This document shows, one piece after another, positions 9,787 through 23,087 of a stretch of 64,000 nt of DNA (its first letter is position 1; every line of letters begins with the position of its first letter). A program made the translations under genes and the position numbers. Location of the stretch: the NCBI GenBank assembly GCA_002007465.1, contig LNAC01000032.1, positions 5,193,653-5,257,652 of the forward strand, given 5' to 3'. Under the pieces are notes generated by a model, which saw only the letters and a program-made list of their open reading frames with translations, searched no databases and was not told the DNA's origin. This stretch comes from Ailurus styani (Eukaryota > Chordata > Mammalia > Carnivora > Ailuridae).

Positions 9787-11560
9787 GAGCTTTTTAGATT
9801 ACCTTTGACAGAACTTTGTTGAAGTTTGAAGAGGTAGAGGATCATTGTTTCTACCCCATAAATCCCCTGAGTTTGGAGCTGGATGAGAAATAGGTAGAGC
9901 CAGATAGATCAGGATCCAATGATAGACTCATAAGGCCAGATTTGGGTGAACTATTAGATGTTCCCTTAGTAGCGGAAAACTTGACTATTCCCAACTGTTT
10001 ACCTATAAGTGTAGGCTTTGGGGTGATCTGCCAGAATTCTGTAAAGAAGTTGTACTTTAATTTCCTTCCTAACATCTGCTTAACTGTAGTAGTTGACATG
10101 GGGAGATGGTTCCTTAAGAAAGAATTTGGGATGCTGACCTATGAATATTCACCACACAAAGTTTGAGATCTAGAGAAGGCCAGTGGCAATGAGAGGAGGG
10201 GAAAAGCCAGTACAAGTAACTGGGGCTGGTGGTCTGAAAAGGATGTGGGTCTGCGTAGGGAGCCCCACAAAGAGTTTTGTTAGTCTACCCTTTTTTGGGG
10301 ACCCCCCAAATATTTTTCACCAGGACCTGGGCTGTTCTCTATTGTCCTACAGAAAGCTCTCTATCCTCCATAGACCTGAAAGGGTGAGGGTAGAAGGGCT
10401 GAGCCATGCTTACACAGCTCCTTGGTCTAATCTCCCCCGTAGCCTGTGTCTTTCCTTCTTGTCTGGGGAACACAGAGGGGCATATTGGGTAGCTGGAGGA
10501 AGTGTTATTCTAGAAGCTCTTTCTTAGAAACAGGAGACTAGGGCATTGGTATTTTTCCCTAACAACAGGCTTTCTTATCTTATTACTTGTGTGGGCAAAT
10601 ATTTATTAAAAATTTTTCCCCCACACTAAAGCTTTTTAACTACTTTTTAACACTAAAGCTGAACATATACAAGGAAAAACTGGTGTTTATAAACAATTGT
10701 ACATTGATTAGTTTGAAACCTTTTTTCCCTGCTTTTGGCCTTTATCTCATGTGAACACATGAATTCTTCCCTAAGAATTCCATATAAGTGTTCTGGCCTT
10801 TTTCCAAAGGATCACTGGGGGAATGAGTTAATATAAGTTTTACTCATGGAGGTCAAGGAGTTATTTAGATGTCTTGAGATCATATTGAGAGTTTCTTGGG
10901 AGGAACTAACCTACTACATTGTTAATCACTTTTGCCCTGGTTTTTTCTTTACCAAGGCTTGGGGCTATAATATCTGGTTTTATATCCAGTCATGCTAGAT
11001 TAGCTTGCTTGACTGTTGCAGAAATCCTGGGAGCTTTGATGAGAGTGGTGGAAATATTGATACCTTGATGTAGAGGTGACTTGGATATGGTTTAACCTAG
11101 AGAAAGGAGCAGCTCTCATCCTTCTAGATGCTATTTTACCTGTCTTTGTGAATATACCTCATGGATAATGTCCCAGACTTTGTTGTCTTCTTTCCCCTAT
11201 TTATTTCAGAAACAATGGGACTAGATTTTTTTCAGAGCTGAGCAAGAATACTGAGAGACGTTTGTGGCCAGGAGACAGTGAAGACAATGGAATAGAAGGG
11301 TGTCTAGAAATGTCAAGACTGAAAATGGGAAAATGGAGCAAAATTAAAAAATAACAACAACAACTAGGATTTGTGATAACAGACTGCCAGTTCAAGTACT
11401 AAACTTGCGGCTCTTGCTTTTCGAGAACACCAAAAATGAGTGGCTTTACATCCCATCAGTTGAATGCGAAGAAAAACCATAAGGCCAGGCACTGTTCCAG
11501 ATGTGGCAGAGGGGGAGAGGACAACAAAGGACAAAGCCTTGATTTAGTCCTATCTGGAAC
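9787..11560. other. Non-coding, nothing recognised
   Basis: No repeat family and no credible coding exon recognised. The open frames near 10183-10527 and 9942-10166 have no protein motif I know and no codon pattern that stands out. Confidence 0.4.
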
Positions 11561-11561
11561 C

Positions 11562-11685
11562 TGCCTGCCTGGTTTAGAATATTGGCTTATCATGTTATCT
11601 TGGACAAATTGTTTGAACACTCTGTGCCTCAGTTTCATCATCTCTAAGATGAGGTTAAAGGTGGTAACTGCAGCTCCAAGAATGT
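11562..11685 (-). repeat. MIR SINE relic
   Basis: Contains the MIR antisense signature: ctggtttagaatattggct, then tgtgcctcagtttcatcatc and a taagatgaggtt segment. Moderately diverged. Confidence 0.7.
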
Positions 11686-11689
11686 CGAT

Positions 11690-12825
11690 GTTGAATGTGG
11701 TATGGTACAGGTGGTACAGCCAAGGGAGAGGGGCTTGGAAGAAAGAAGTTTATTAGACTTACAGGTCTCCAAGAGGGATCATGTGGAAAGTGACTGGTCT
11801 TGGTCAGAAAGCAGGAGGGAAGGGAAAATCTGGGCCAGGGTTTTTCTTGGGGTTTCCACAGGAAAGGTAAGGCAGGGCGTATAAATGGTTTAGTGTTAGC
11901 CAGTTTGAATAATTCCCATGGGCTTCAGGCTATATGGGTGGTTTCTTGTGGCCTGGTATCTGGCCCTGTGGGGATTTCAGGCAGGGGATAGGGGCTTGCT
12001 ATGTATGAGATAAAGAGGTGGTTGGAGCTATAAACTCAGGATTGGCTGATTTGTATGTAGGAGATGTGCTCCCAGTCAAGCTTTTAATATCTCTAAAAAT
12101 TGGCTAGCCCTAGGAGGGCATCGCTCTCTAGGTCTGTGCAGTATCCAAATACCAGAGCATCAAACATACAGAAAATATAGTTAATACAACTAAACATATA
12201 ATCAATGGATGCCAAATAGACACAGACTGAACGTAATAAAAGACAGAATACCTACCTTATTGTGAGGTTTAATGATTTAATATGTAAGTAGTTCACCAGC
12301 TCAACCTGGTCTTACGTCCCCAGTCTAACTGCATGAGAGGCTGAGGCATAGAGGGGGACACAGGTAGCTTAGCCATAGGAAGACAGGGCCCAGAATAGTC
12401 AGGTCTTGTAGAGTACGTAGGAGAATTTGGAAAGCAACTGGAAGGCTTTAAAAATGGTCCATGGTGAGCAGCGTGTTGGAATTGTACACAATAGTTAAGC
12501 TGAAATAATTTATGTACATGATTTTCAAACAGCTACTTTTATAAAATATAGTCAAAGTGTATAGCATCAGTTGGACTACAAGTTATTTTCAGAATTTGAA
12601 CTAAACATTATTGATAACCAGGAAGAGGAAAAACAGAATGTTAAAGGGAATAGACTGCTAAGAGATGTTTTCTTTTATAATATTAGAGATCAGCAGTTAC
12701 TTTAGTTGATGCAGGCTTGAGACAGTCTGCATTGAAGGTGATCTGAACTTTGCGATGCCATGGGTGTGATGCTGTGAGGGCCAGTTTTGCCATTTCTTCT
12801 GCCATGTCTGAACTTGAGTTAAATG
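11690..12825. other. Non-coding, nothing recognised
   Basis: No repeat or gene feature that I can defend; short frames only. Confidence 0.4.
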
Positions 12826-12827
12826 GT

Positions 12828-12985
12828 GGGAGTGTTGGTGTTGGATCTATAAGACCCAGGTATAGTTTTGTCTCTGCCATTTCCTAGCTATGTGACTTTG
12901 AAGTATTCCCATCTGCAACTGGGAGCAACACTGATTTAATAGGATGGTCATGGAGTTTTAGTGAGAAAATATTTTTGGAAGTATT
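12828..12985 (-). repeat. MIR SINE relic
   Basis: tctctgccatttcctagct followed by atgtgactttgaagtattcc matches the antisense MIR line ctctgccacttactagctgtgtgacc. The remainder is decayed. Confidence 0.6.
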
Positions 12986-13184
12986 TCCAGTGGGAGCTCA
13001 TTCTCACTGTACTAGCTTCTGTCTCCAGTCATAATAACTGAAGCATAGACATTCCCTGCCTTCTTAGAGTTCACAGGGAAGGTAGATAGTTTATTCCTGC
13101 TGCTAATGGGAATTCAGTTCTTAGATTCTCTTATTGTGCATGAAAATGGATGAGTTCAGGCTTTGAATTCTATCTAAAGTTATT

Positions 13185-13340
13185 CCTTTCAGCCTTTGTT
13201 TTCTCAGCATTAAAATGAGGATAATAATATCTACCTCATATGTTGTCATGATAATTCCATCAAATTAAACATGTAGAACCCTTAGTTCAGTACCTGACAT
13301 GTAATAGTCACTCAGCAAATGGTTGTTATTAGTCTCATTC
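13185..13340 (-). repeat. MIR SINE relic
   Basis: Shows cctttgttttctcagcatt, aaatgaggataataatatct, acctcatatgttgtcatgat and gtacctgacatgtaatag in MIR antisense order, covering most of the core. Confidence 0.75.
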
Positions 13341-13344
13341 ATGT

Positions 13345-15105
13345 ATATATGAAAGAGTTTCATCTATACTTTTGGGATTCAGATACAGACTAATCCATGT
13401 GTCATTAGCCAAATTAGTGAGAAAAAAAGTAGGAGTTAACTAAAATTACAATGTAATTATTGGACAAAAGAGTAGTTACAAAAGGACAAATGAATCTTCT
13501 ATCTTTCCAGAAGGCTTTGTTACAACTCAGGATGTTTCTTTGAGAAAATATAATGCTCTAATAGAACCTATTTTCTTCATAATTAAAGCCTCAAATTCCT
13601 TACATTTCTTGACTGGCAATGAACTCTGATTGTTAATACCGGCAACTTACAGGAATATTAGGGGCAATAAGGAAACTATTGTTTCACTAGGTGGAAATTA
13701 TTTAAGAAAGAAATACTGATAATTGTTTAAGTAACAACCATCTATATAAGTAACAACCATCTATTATTTACTGGGCATTGGAGTCTCTTAGGAGACAGAA
13801 CAGTCAATAGGAACCAATATTTACCATGAAAAAGTGTATTTAAAACAATTAGCTTAGCCTGGCACTCAGGAGTTCAAAAACTATTAATTTCTTCACCTCT
13901 CAAGAAACTTTTAAGTAGTATAAAGAAAAAAGACATACAGAAAGTAAAAATTTAGTACAACAAAGGATTTTTAAAAATCATCACTTGAGTAATACCTATA
14001 GCAAATGCTGTAGAAATTCCACTGGTTTATCAAAGAATGCTTCTAGAGGGAGGTGATTTTAATGTGCCACGGAAGTTGTGAGATAAAGCCTATTAATTAG
14101 CATAAGCTTGAAGCCAAATAGCTGGAAAAACATGTTCCAGGACATTGCAGATCAAATCATATTTCTATAAAAAGAAACTGCTAGATGTTCAGCTGACAGA
14201 TCATCAACCATAAAAGGATCTTTTAATGGATTTTGATCATTATCTAAACACAAAATCACAGAGCCAAGTTTATATGCATTGTTAATCACATGTTGTGAAT
14301 CTGTTTTTTTTTTTTTTAAGTAGCAGAAGCATCAGATGAGGTGTTTTCTTTTTCTGACTTTAAAATTGCAGTATTTGATTTTTGAGAATCACCGAAAAAA
14401 TGTAGTTCCTTGGGGCAATCTCTCTTATTGGAGAAACAATATGGTCTAACAGAGGAGGAGCTCTATAAACAGTGTGAGGGCTTTATAAAGCTACTGAAAT
14501 CCTTGCTTTTGCTAATATTTAAATTCTAGAAGAAAGTATGTCCCAATCCAGAGGATTCATATGTATACATGTTTGTAGGGACATGTGTATGTGTATATTT
14601 TAAACCAGCATCACTTTTTTTATTTTGAATTATACCAATGACACAACTGTTTCTTGAACTATTTTAAATCAGCTGGCCTTTGAAAATATTGAAGAAATGA
14701 TCTGTCTTACAGCTTGTTAGAGTTATAAGAAAACAGGGATGTTCATTAAGGTACATGGCTACAAAATAGTACCAGTAGTTTTCGGATAGATCACATTCTT
14801 ATAAAGACAATATAAAGGGAAATATTTCATTTACTTCTATAGCTGAATAGCACTTACTATCTGGGAAAGTCTTAAGAAATGTGCAGGGACTAGATGAATA
14901 AAATTAAAGCATACAGAATGGTATGACAAAAAGATTTGAGTACATGACAACAGATTTGGATAAATGGAGAGATATACCTTAGAAAAAGTAGGCTTAATTT
15001 TTTTAAAGAGGTCAATTTGGTTTAAATTTATGCTATACACAGCGTTGTCATTGGCCAAATTCCCGATGTGTTGTGGGGAGGGAGGGTTGGAACTTGACAA
15101 AATGA
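13345..15105. other. Non-coding, AT-rich, mostly unassigned
   Basis: No gene or repeat family recognised. Contains a short tandem duplication of taagtaacaaccatctata at 13729-13766 and a T12 run near 14308-14319. Confidence 0.4.
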
Positions 15106-15109
15106 TTCT

Positions 15110-15720
15110 CCTTTCAGTTTGAAGAATAAATGTGCAAGTATAGCTGAAAGGGTTCTGAAAAACATAAAATATTAGAAAGGAACATTGCCTAACCAGACAT
15201 TAATATGTATCATAAAGCTGATGAAATTGAAATAATATGGGCTGAGAAATAGATGGTTAAGAAACAAATGAACACCCATCCTCAGACTCAATTATGTATA
15301 GGGATTTAGCATTTGAGAAAAAGTCTTAAACCGGTGAGGAAAATATGCATTAGTAAATAAATGTTTACTATGTAACCATTTGGGAAACTATAAAACTAAT
15401 AGAAGAAAGTATGGGTAGATTTTAAAGACAGTATTGGCATGGAGAAGCCCTTCTAAGTATGACATGAAAGCCAGGAACAATAAAAAAAAAGACTGATGAA
15501 TTTAACTACAAAAATTAAATGCTTCTGTATGGAATAAACACTCCAAGTGAGATTGAAAGACGAAAGGCTGGCACACAGAGGTATTTTACACAGGCATGAA
15601 AGAGAAGTCTATTATCCTTAATATACAAAAATCTTAGAAATTAATAAGAATGTATACACTAGTGGGAAAATGGGCAAAACACAAAAATACAGTATATACT
15701 GGAAACTTTGTTCAAGAAAA
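15110..15720 (+). repeat. Old L1M ORF2 fragment
   Basis: Several phrases match the L1 ORF2 reading order on the plus strand: ccagacattaatatgtatca / taaagctgatgaa, then gacatgaaagccaggaacaa, tttaactacaaaaattaaat, gcttctgtatgg, ataatcttagaaattaata-like text and aaaatgggcaaaac. It is decayed by indels and has no open frame. It is much older than the L1 at 2-9 kb. Confidence 0.65.
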
Positions 15721-15924
15721 TTAGTGTCAAACCAAGATCAGAAGAGGAGGAGAACTGACATTAAACCTGAGATAAAAGTACAGAAATGAATCCTTACTAG
15801 TGGAATAATAAAATGTTTTCCTTATAGTGGAAAGTTTTTCCAACTTCACTACAGTGCATATAGAAATATTCGTCATATACTGAATGTGATTCTAATCTTC
15901 ACTGAAAATCTTTTAAAATTAAAG

Positions 15925-16330
15925 TTTTTTAAAATGTATATACTGGCTCACATAACTGGAAAGTCTAGAAGGTATACTAGTTTTAGGCATGGTTGGATTC
16001 AGGGGCACAAACTGTCATTAGGACTCAAGTCTCCATGTGTTGGCTCTGCCTCCTCTGCTCTGGCTCAATGTGGGGGTCGGCCTGTTGGCTGTAGCTTTTC
16101 ATCTTCCAAAATTAAGCAACCCCAGTAAAGAAAGTTTCTCTTTCTCCACAGTTCAGTTGAATATCACTTCAGTGACTTGACTCATATGACTATTCCTCAA
16201 CCAATCGCTAGAAATGAGGAGATGGACTGTGCTGGTTGATCAGGTCTGAATTACACGTTCACCCATGAAATTTAGGCTGGACTAGACCATCTGAATCACA
16301 TGGACTGAAAAATAGGACAGGTAGTTCCAA
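15925..16330. repeat. Ancient L1M-3'UTR-like relic (family uncertain)
   Basis: Reads like a familiar old mammalian repeat: tactggctcacataactgga, aagtctagaaggtatac, aggcatggttggattcag, then agcaaccccagtaaag, cctcaaccaatcgctag and atggactga. I place it near L1M-type 3' ends by memory only. A similar relic occurs at 18525-19165. Confidence 0.45.
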
Positions 16331-16387
16331 GAAACATCAAGGAATTGTTTTAAGGAGATGGAATGGAAGCTAGGCAAAAAACTAAAG

Positions 16388-16945
16388 TTTATTTTGAGAT
16401 AAAGATTCATATGCAGTTGTAAAAAATAGAGATATTTTAACCCAGTTTACCCTAATGGCCACATTTTGCAAAATTATAGGACAATATCTCAATCAGGATA
16501 TTGACATTAGTATAAAGTACAGAATGTTTCCATCACCAGAGGGATCTCTTAGGTTGCCATCTTACAGCCACACCAACTTCCCTTTAGCCCTTCCACCATT
16601 CCACCATAACCCTGGTAACCGCTAATCTCTTCTTCATTTCTATAATTTTGTCTTTTAAAGAATGTTATGGAAATGAAATCCTATACTTTGTAACCTTTGA
16701 GGATTGGCTTTTTTTCACTCAGCACAACTCTCTGGTTGATTTAGGTTGTTACATATATCAGTATTCTTTTTATAGCTGAGTAGTGTTCCATGGTATGGAT
16801 ATGGCGAAATTTGTTTACCTGGTCACCTGATGAAGGACACCTGGGTTGTTGCTATTGGACATAAAGCTGCTATGAACATGAGTACACAGGTTTCTTTCTG
16901 TATGAACTCAGATTTTCATTTCTCTAGGGTAAATGCCGAGAAGTA
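16388..16945 (-). repeat. Old L1M 3' end
   Basis: From the right (sense): the ORF2 tail (the plus strand reads aagctgctatgaacatgag, tagctgagtagtgttcca and tttcactcagcacaa), then the 3'UTR (aagaatgttatggaaatgaa, ccctggtaaccgctaatc, caggatattgacattagta, cccagtttaccctaatggcc). This is a classic mammalian L1M 3' layout, truncated at its 5' side. Confidence 0.85.
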
Positions 16946-17404
16946 AAATAAATATGGTTTTAAAATGAAGATTATTCCATCTTAAAGAACTTCTCTAAAG
17001 TTTAAACATTTTTTTCAATGGTGTCCTTCCACAGAAGGGCTGACTATGAAAACAGAGTTAAGTAAGCAAAGAGAACGTTTGTTAGCTAGAGTTTCAGAAA
17101 TGGAGTGGATGGACAAATAGGCAAAAAGTCAATGGATCATCATTGTGCCTTAATAATTTCTTAGGTTGATAAGCAATGGCCATTTCAAGCAAAATTCCAT
17201 GAAGCATTAAGATATCTTTGGAAGTTGTGAGATATGGCAAATGGCATCTGGACCATCTCAGGACCTTTAACTGTATTCTTTAAAGTTATCAATGAGTTTG
17301 AAATTTTTTCTTTAATAATTATATGCTCCTTCTAAATGCAATATTTTTAAAATTATTAAAAAAAAACTGCCCAGGAATTCTTTTAAATAGAGGTATGACT
17401 TAAG
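16946..17404. other. Non-coding, nothing recognised
   Basis: AT-rich, no family recognised between the L1M relic and the TA repeat. Confidence 0.4.
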
Positions 17405-17508
17405 CCTATATATACGTGTATATGTATATATATATATACATATATATATATATACATTACATTATTACATATACATAAACATATATGTGTGTATATATAT
17501 ATATATAT
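17405..17508. repeat. (TA)n/(TATG)n microsatellite
   Basis: About 100 bp of tatata and tatatg units directly abutting the tail end of the minus-strand CAN-SINE. It probably grew from, or next to, the SINE A-rich tail. Confidence 0.9.
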
Positions 17509-17679
17509 GATTTTATTTATTTGTCACACAGACAAAGGTCATAAAGCAGGTGGAGTGGCAGGCAGAGGGAGAAGCAGACTCCCCACTAAGCAGGGAGCCT
17601 GATGTGGGACTTGATCCCAGGGCCCTGGGATCATGGCCTGAGCCAAATCGCTTAACCAACTGAGCCACCCAGGTGTCCC
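17509..17679 (-). mobile_element. CAN-SINE
   Basis: Complement of the tRNA-like head (ctgagccacccaggtgtccc) at the right, B-box region tgatcccagggccctggga, and gattttatttatttg at the tail. Several differences from the young copies suggest moderate age. No clear duplication because the left flank is microsatellite. Confidence 0.9.
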
Positions 17680-18524
17680 AAACTTTTATACTTTAAAAAT
17701 CTTTTTTGCCCTACTTTGGTTTTCCTATAGAAAAGGGTGTTTTTCCCCCCCTAGAATTGATGATATTTGCAATCTGATAATGTTTTGAAAAGAAATTTAT
17801 TATAGTAAATTAGAAAACTTACACTCCTGTGATTGAATCACACCAACATTTTAGACATAGAATTTTAAGGCACATTTTTATTTGAGCCCAACATGTTCCT
17901 AATACAACCTGGCTAAGATGACTGGCAAACTGTATATAATGTGCATTCACTTCTATAAAACATTTTTATTATAGGATCTCACACACTTCAGAAAGAGTTG
18001 AAAGTTATAACAATGTCAGAATCTGAATGATACCCATAGCAGTATTATTATAATTTAATATTCATTGAGTGCCAGCAATGAGCTAGACTTTCTATAAAAC
18101 ACAGCAGGAGAACCGGTTCCTGTCCTCTAGACAACCACCCTGTATATCAAACTAGTATTGAGGCCTTTTGTTTCTTTATAAAACCAAAGCCCAAGAAGTT
18201 ATAATTTGGAATGGATAGAATGCTTCTGATTAAATGAAAGCTCAAAATGTAAAATAACTATAGCACCATGCCTTACATACCATAGTTAGTGAATAATTAT
18301 TTATTTTTCTAAATATGGGTCACTAATTTAAACTTAAAATTTCATCAATCAGTTCACATCATTCATTTTGTAATATTTATTAAACACTCACCATATGCAA
18401 AGCTGAGTGGAGAAAAGAGGTGAAGATAAGAAAGTGTGTGATGTTTGGGGCGAGGACAAATTATCTGATAGGACTGCACAGAAGGCATGAAGCAGAAGTT
18501 ATTATGTGGGATGATTTGGGCTGC
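17680..18524. other. Non-coding, nothing firm
   Basis: No gene. Two weak phrases (near 18055 and 18380) resemble ancient interspersed repeats but are too decayed to assign. Confidence 0.4.
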
Positions 18525-18931
18525 AAGTAACAGAAAATTGGACTAACAGTGGTCTAAGTAAATAGGGGTTTATTTTTTTTCTCACATAGCAAGAAGCAAG
18601 ATGATAGGTGATTGCGGGCCTTGTTTCCATTGTTCACAATGCTATCAAGCATATACACTCTAGCTTTCCATTCTGTCTTCCCTCATCTGCTGCCTCTTTC
18701 CTCCTCTACTTGAGGTTCCCTTGTTTTTAATATGGCTACCATAGCACCAAGCATCATTTCCACGTGGGAGGATGACACAAGGTGTGCCTGGGTGGCTCAG
18801 TTGGTTAAGTGTCTGACTCTTGATTTCAGCTCACGTCATGATCATGGGGTCCTGAGATCGAACTCCACATCAGGCTCCGTGCTTAGCAGGGAGTCCACTT
18901 GTCCCTTTCCCTCTGCTCCTCCCCTGCTCAT

Positions 18932-18987
<56 letters not shown>

Positions 18988-19165
18988 TCAAACAAATAAA
19001 TAAGATACTTTTAAAAAAGGAAGAAGAGCCAAGAGGAGTTTCCAGCCACATCTGTTCCTTTTATCAGGAAATATGGTCACTCCTAGTTGCAAAAGAGGGT
19101 GCAAGAATGACTTTCTGGAAGAGGGAAACATTGCGGTTTTTATCCTAGAATGATCGTGAGGAGCA
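18525..19165. repeat. Ancient relic split by a CAN-SINE
   Basis: gggctgcaagtaacagaaaa, ggtctaagtaaataggggtt and tatttttttt-ctcacatagc on the left (18525-18780), and gaggagtttccagccacatc on the right (19034-19165), read as one old mammalian repeat resembling the one at 15925. The CAN-SINE at 18782-19018 sits inside it. Confidence 0.45.
18782..19018 (+). mobile_element. CAN-SINE with CT/CA microsatellite middle
   Basis: Head gtgcctgggtggctcagttg (A box TGGCTCAGTTG), B-box region gagatcgaactcc, a long (CT)n(CA)n stretch at 18931-18989 and the tail aaataaataagatactttt. Flanked by an imperfect duplication, ggaggatgacacaag (18767-18781) and ggaagaagagccaag (19019-19033). Confidence 0.92.
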
Positions 19166-19169
19166 CATG

Positions 19170-22100
19170 CAGACTGGAGTTCTGCCAACAGAAACAAGCC
19201 ATGTTGGCAGTTCGAGGTCAACCTACAGTATTCCACACAGGAGGAGGAAAATGAAGTTGGTGGCAAAATCTCAGAAGCCCTTTAGGCAAGTTTAAGAGGT
19301 TAGGTTTTATCAACAAACACCTAGTATTTGATTGGAGTCTCCAATAAATGGATTAGGGGTTTGACTGTCATAAACCTTGGAACACTGCTAGGATTTTATG
19401 TTTTAATTGTGATTGAGAATTTTCTTGGTATCCTGGTTTTATCTACTAGAAAAAATACTTGTCAAATAGGCCTCACAGAAAGATATTTTTCAACCTATTT
19501 AGCAAAATAAGCAGGAAAATATAAGAAAAGATGGATCTGTCATTGATCCACCAGAAGCCAGACTTATTCTGGAGCAGCCTATATGGCTTCAGAATTCCGT
19601 AAAGATTTGAGGGAGGGGGATGCAAGTGTCCCCTGCAACCTGATAGTGACAAGTGACTGGCAGGCTGTTTTTCCTCCAACACATGGACAGCCTGTCCTTA
19701 GGAGGGTCTGTGACTACTCTTTCAACACATACATACTCAGTATCTTGTGTCCAAATAGGACGTGAAAATAACAATGGGGAGCTTCTGGAATGCTATCTGC
19801 ATACACAGAATTTGCCAGCCTATGTATTTTACTTACCATTAAATACCAATAATCTTTTACCTTATATAGTAGATATGAGGAGGTTTAAGAGACCATGCTT
19901 TATGCCATTTTGGAAAAATGCTCTGAAGTGTTACAAAGAAAATCTGAGGGTGTGCCAGGTATTTTCCTATTTAGTAAATATGTGTGCATATGGTATGGGA
20001 ATGATAGATTTAGTGGTGAGGTGGCTTCTAACTTTTTCAGTATCACTTGGTGCTAATTTTTAGTGATTATGTAAATTAGCTAAAACTTTGACCTTTTGGA
20101 GAATTCGTTCCTTTTTTGTTGTTCATTTTATCAAGTTTGTAGTAAGTTCTAGGTCTTTGTAGGAAATATGACCACTGTTGGCATTGCCTTTTAAAAGCTA
20201 AAATCCATAGTGGTTTCCTTATTTATGAATGAAAGGATAAAGGGCTATACAGGGAGAATATTCAGAGACTTGTGCGGGGGAAAGGTGGGGAGAGATCATT
20301 ACGGCTTAACTCGTTTCTGTTATACTATGCTCCTCTCCTGTGGGAAGATAAGAAAATGTGATGTTTCATTAAGACAGGTTAACCAGGAAGCAGAGTCCCT
20401 ATGACCATTTCATATCTAGAAGCAAAATTATGTAACTGTTGCTAAGACAGATTTAATCAACAGGAACCAAGACTTGAGGCAATGACAGATAAACAGAGAT
20501 ATAAATACTGGTGACAATGTAATTAAAAACATCTGGTGATGTCTAACTGACCTTAAAAGCCATCCAGAAGCATTTTACTAGGATTCCTTTACTGTCAGCC
20601 TAACATAGGTTATGCTATGTCTGTTGGAAATTAGGCACTTTAATAGTTGGGGGCAAGCTAATGCAGCATAGGTCCAGACTACATTTTTGGAGCAATCATA
20701 GAAGGATCTGATTATAAAGACTATAGCTCTAGATGTGTTCCATAGGTCACCTCAAAACCCCTGCCTTTCTAGGTAGTGTATAACTCTGTTTCTTATATTA
20801 AGATCTTTAGTATCACACATAAATACATACATATATAATTACCTTTTGTTTCTGTAATAAAGCAGTTTATAATTTGCTCCTTTCAGTTCTCTGTGGATTG
20901 GTTAAAATTTTAAACATAGATGTGTTTCTATGAATAATGAACTAGTGAAGACGGTAGTTGGTTGTTTAGAGATGCGCACAGGATCTCACGAGGTGTGCCC
21001 TTCGTGCTGTGGAGCAGGACCCAAGTGGACGGTTCTTCTTCGCTCTGCCCACCCTCCCCTCCTAGATAGCTTGCATTTCCTCTTTGGGTTGATGTTTTTA
21101 AGAACTGCTTAAACCCTAGAATTAAACAATATTTAGCAAAGGAGAAAACCAAACATTGAGAGGTTCATAGCTGTGGAGTTAAAAATAGTGATCATGTCTT
21201 CCCACTTTTGGCTTGATATACTTTCCAACACTACAATCTTTTAGGGACTAGTTGATGAGGTAAAACAATATAGCATTGTTGTATTGACATGCACTTTCAT
21301 AAAGCATTCAACTGGATTACAGAATGTAGTGTGGGCAATTAAGAATAATGTTTTGACTATGAAAGAACAATTATTTTGTGACTGGCTTTAATGGGACTAC
21401 CCAGAGAATAGCTCCATTTGGTGACACCTCCCACATGTTTTCGGCTGGGCTAAATAAGCTACTTCTGTTTTGAGGAGCACTGGATTGTTTATGAAGGGTG
21501 TTGGTGCATTGAATTATATAACAAACCTAGCAAGAATTTCAAACTACCTTTGTAGTTAAGTAGGTAAATGTCAAAACCGTGCACAAAGGTCAGTGCCTAC
21601 TCTGTGGGAAGGGTGGCGGAAAGAGCCTTCTTAGGAATCAGTGTTACAGAGGAACTTTGTTCTCCGCAATTCATTTGTTGTGTACAGGTAAGGAGGAGAA
21701 ATACATTGCTTATAGATAGAAGACACTTATATTAGGACTTCATAATGTGATGGAGGATGATGGACCTTCTACCTGGAATGGCGAATGGGAACTGTATGTG
21801 CAGGGAAAAAATAGCATAAGTTATGGGATTCTCCAAATTACTTGCATAACATGTTCTAACTTGAAGCTTGTCTGCCTTCGAATATCTCTTAAGTAGCAAA
21901 GCTGTATATAAATAAGCCAATGTATTTTAGATGACTGGTTATAGGAATAATGCATGCCATTTTCATTATCTTACATGTCTAATTTGGCAGGACAAAAGTG
22001 ATGGCTTTTTTTGTGATGGGATTAACATTTGGAGGCTTTGTCAGTCACCCAGGGGCAGGAATTCTGTAGTTTCCTGAGCACATAGTACTCTGTCCTATTT

Positions 22101-23070
22101 GAGGGGAGTAAGGCTTGGCAGCCAGATCCAAAAAAGGAAAACAAACACCAGATCCGGAATCACTCCTGATTACAATCTGCCAGGTAATGTTGTGTTGGTG
22201 GAGGTAGCTGAAAACGTGGTGTGTGTGTGTGTATAGATGTAGGGATAGTTTTGGCTATCACAGGTGGCTTCTTGTTTGGTTGGGCTTGCCGAATCTCCTT
22301 ACAGAAAAGAGCCATGTCCTGTTTATCAGGTTTCTTTAAAATCCTTTTTTCTCAGTGCCCTAAACGCGTTAGCTATTATTCTCTGTGTGTCAACATGCCT
22401 TCTTTCTTGAGCATAGCAAATAAGGCAGCCTCCCTTCAAATGTAATCCAACCCCTTAAGGGCAAATTTTTTTGTCATCATTTATGTGGGTAATTACAGGT
22501 ATTCCTGCTGTAATTTACAAAATTATAGGAAGTTTAATTTTCTTAGTTGTGGGTTTTCATCACAGAAAGTTGTCTGACTAGTTCCAATGCTTCACTCTGA
22601 AATCCGTTGTAATATATTAATTTTTGACTTCAAATTGCAGCTCTACTGTTCTCTATAGCCATGATGGGTGGGAGGGGATGATAGATGAGGTAGAAGAGTT
22701 TAAACTAAAAAAAAAACAATGAGGGTCTTTTGGAAATTCTGATTTTATAGAGTCTAGCTGAAGTGTTTTGGTTTTGATTGATTGACTTTTTGCTACTGGG
22801 ATTCAGTCACTGATGAGCAGTTTTACCACGGTCCTTGAAAGCTTGCATTGTGAGAATAAAGGATTGGCTATTTCTCCTTATTTCCTCCCAGTGTGTTAGT
22901 TTATAAACAGAAAGTTTCTGTCAAGTGCAATTAAAATATAAGTAAAGAAAGAAGTAGTAAATTTTAATCCTACTTTATTGCAGAAATCAGATTTCTCTTA
23001 ATCATAATAACATTATATTTTGCTTCTCTGAAATAATTCATACATTTTGCTACCAGAATGTCTTCTATAT
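19170..23070. other. Long non-coding stretch, nothing recognised
   Basis: About 3.9 kb without a repeat family I can name and without a defensible exon. The frame at 19653-20063 (136 residues) has no known motif. A short (GT)n lies at 22218-22235. Confidence 0.4.
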
Positions 23071-23087
23071 AAAAGAGGTTAAAACAA

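Noticed and set aside
18732..19148. A 138-residue plus-strand frame with a serine/leucine repeat
   Set aside because: It is the CAN-SINE read through, and the repeat is the (CT)n tract.
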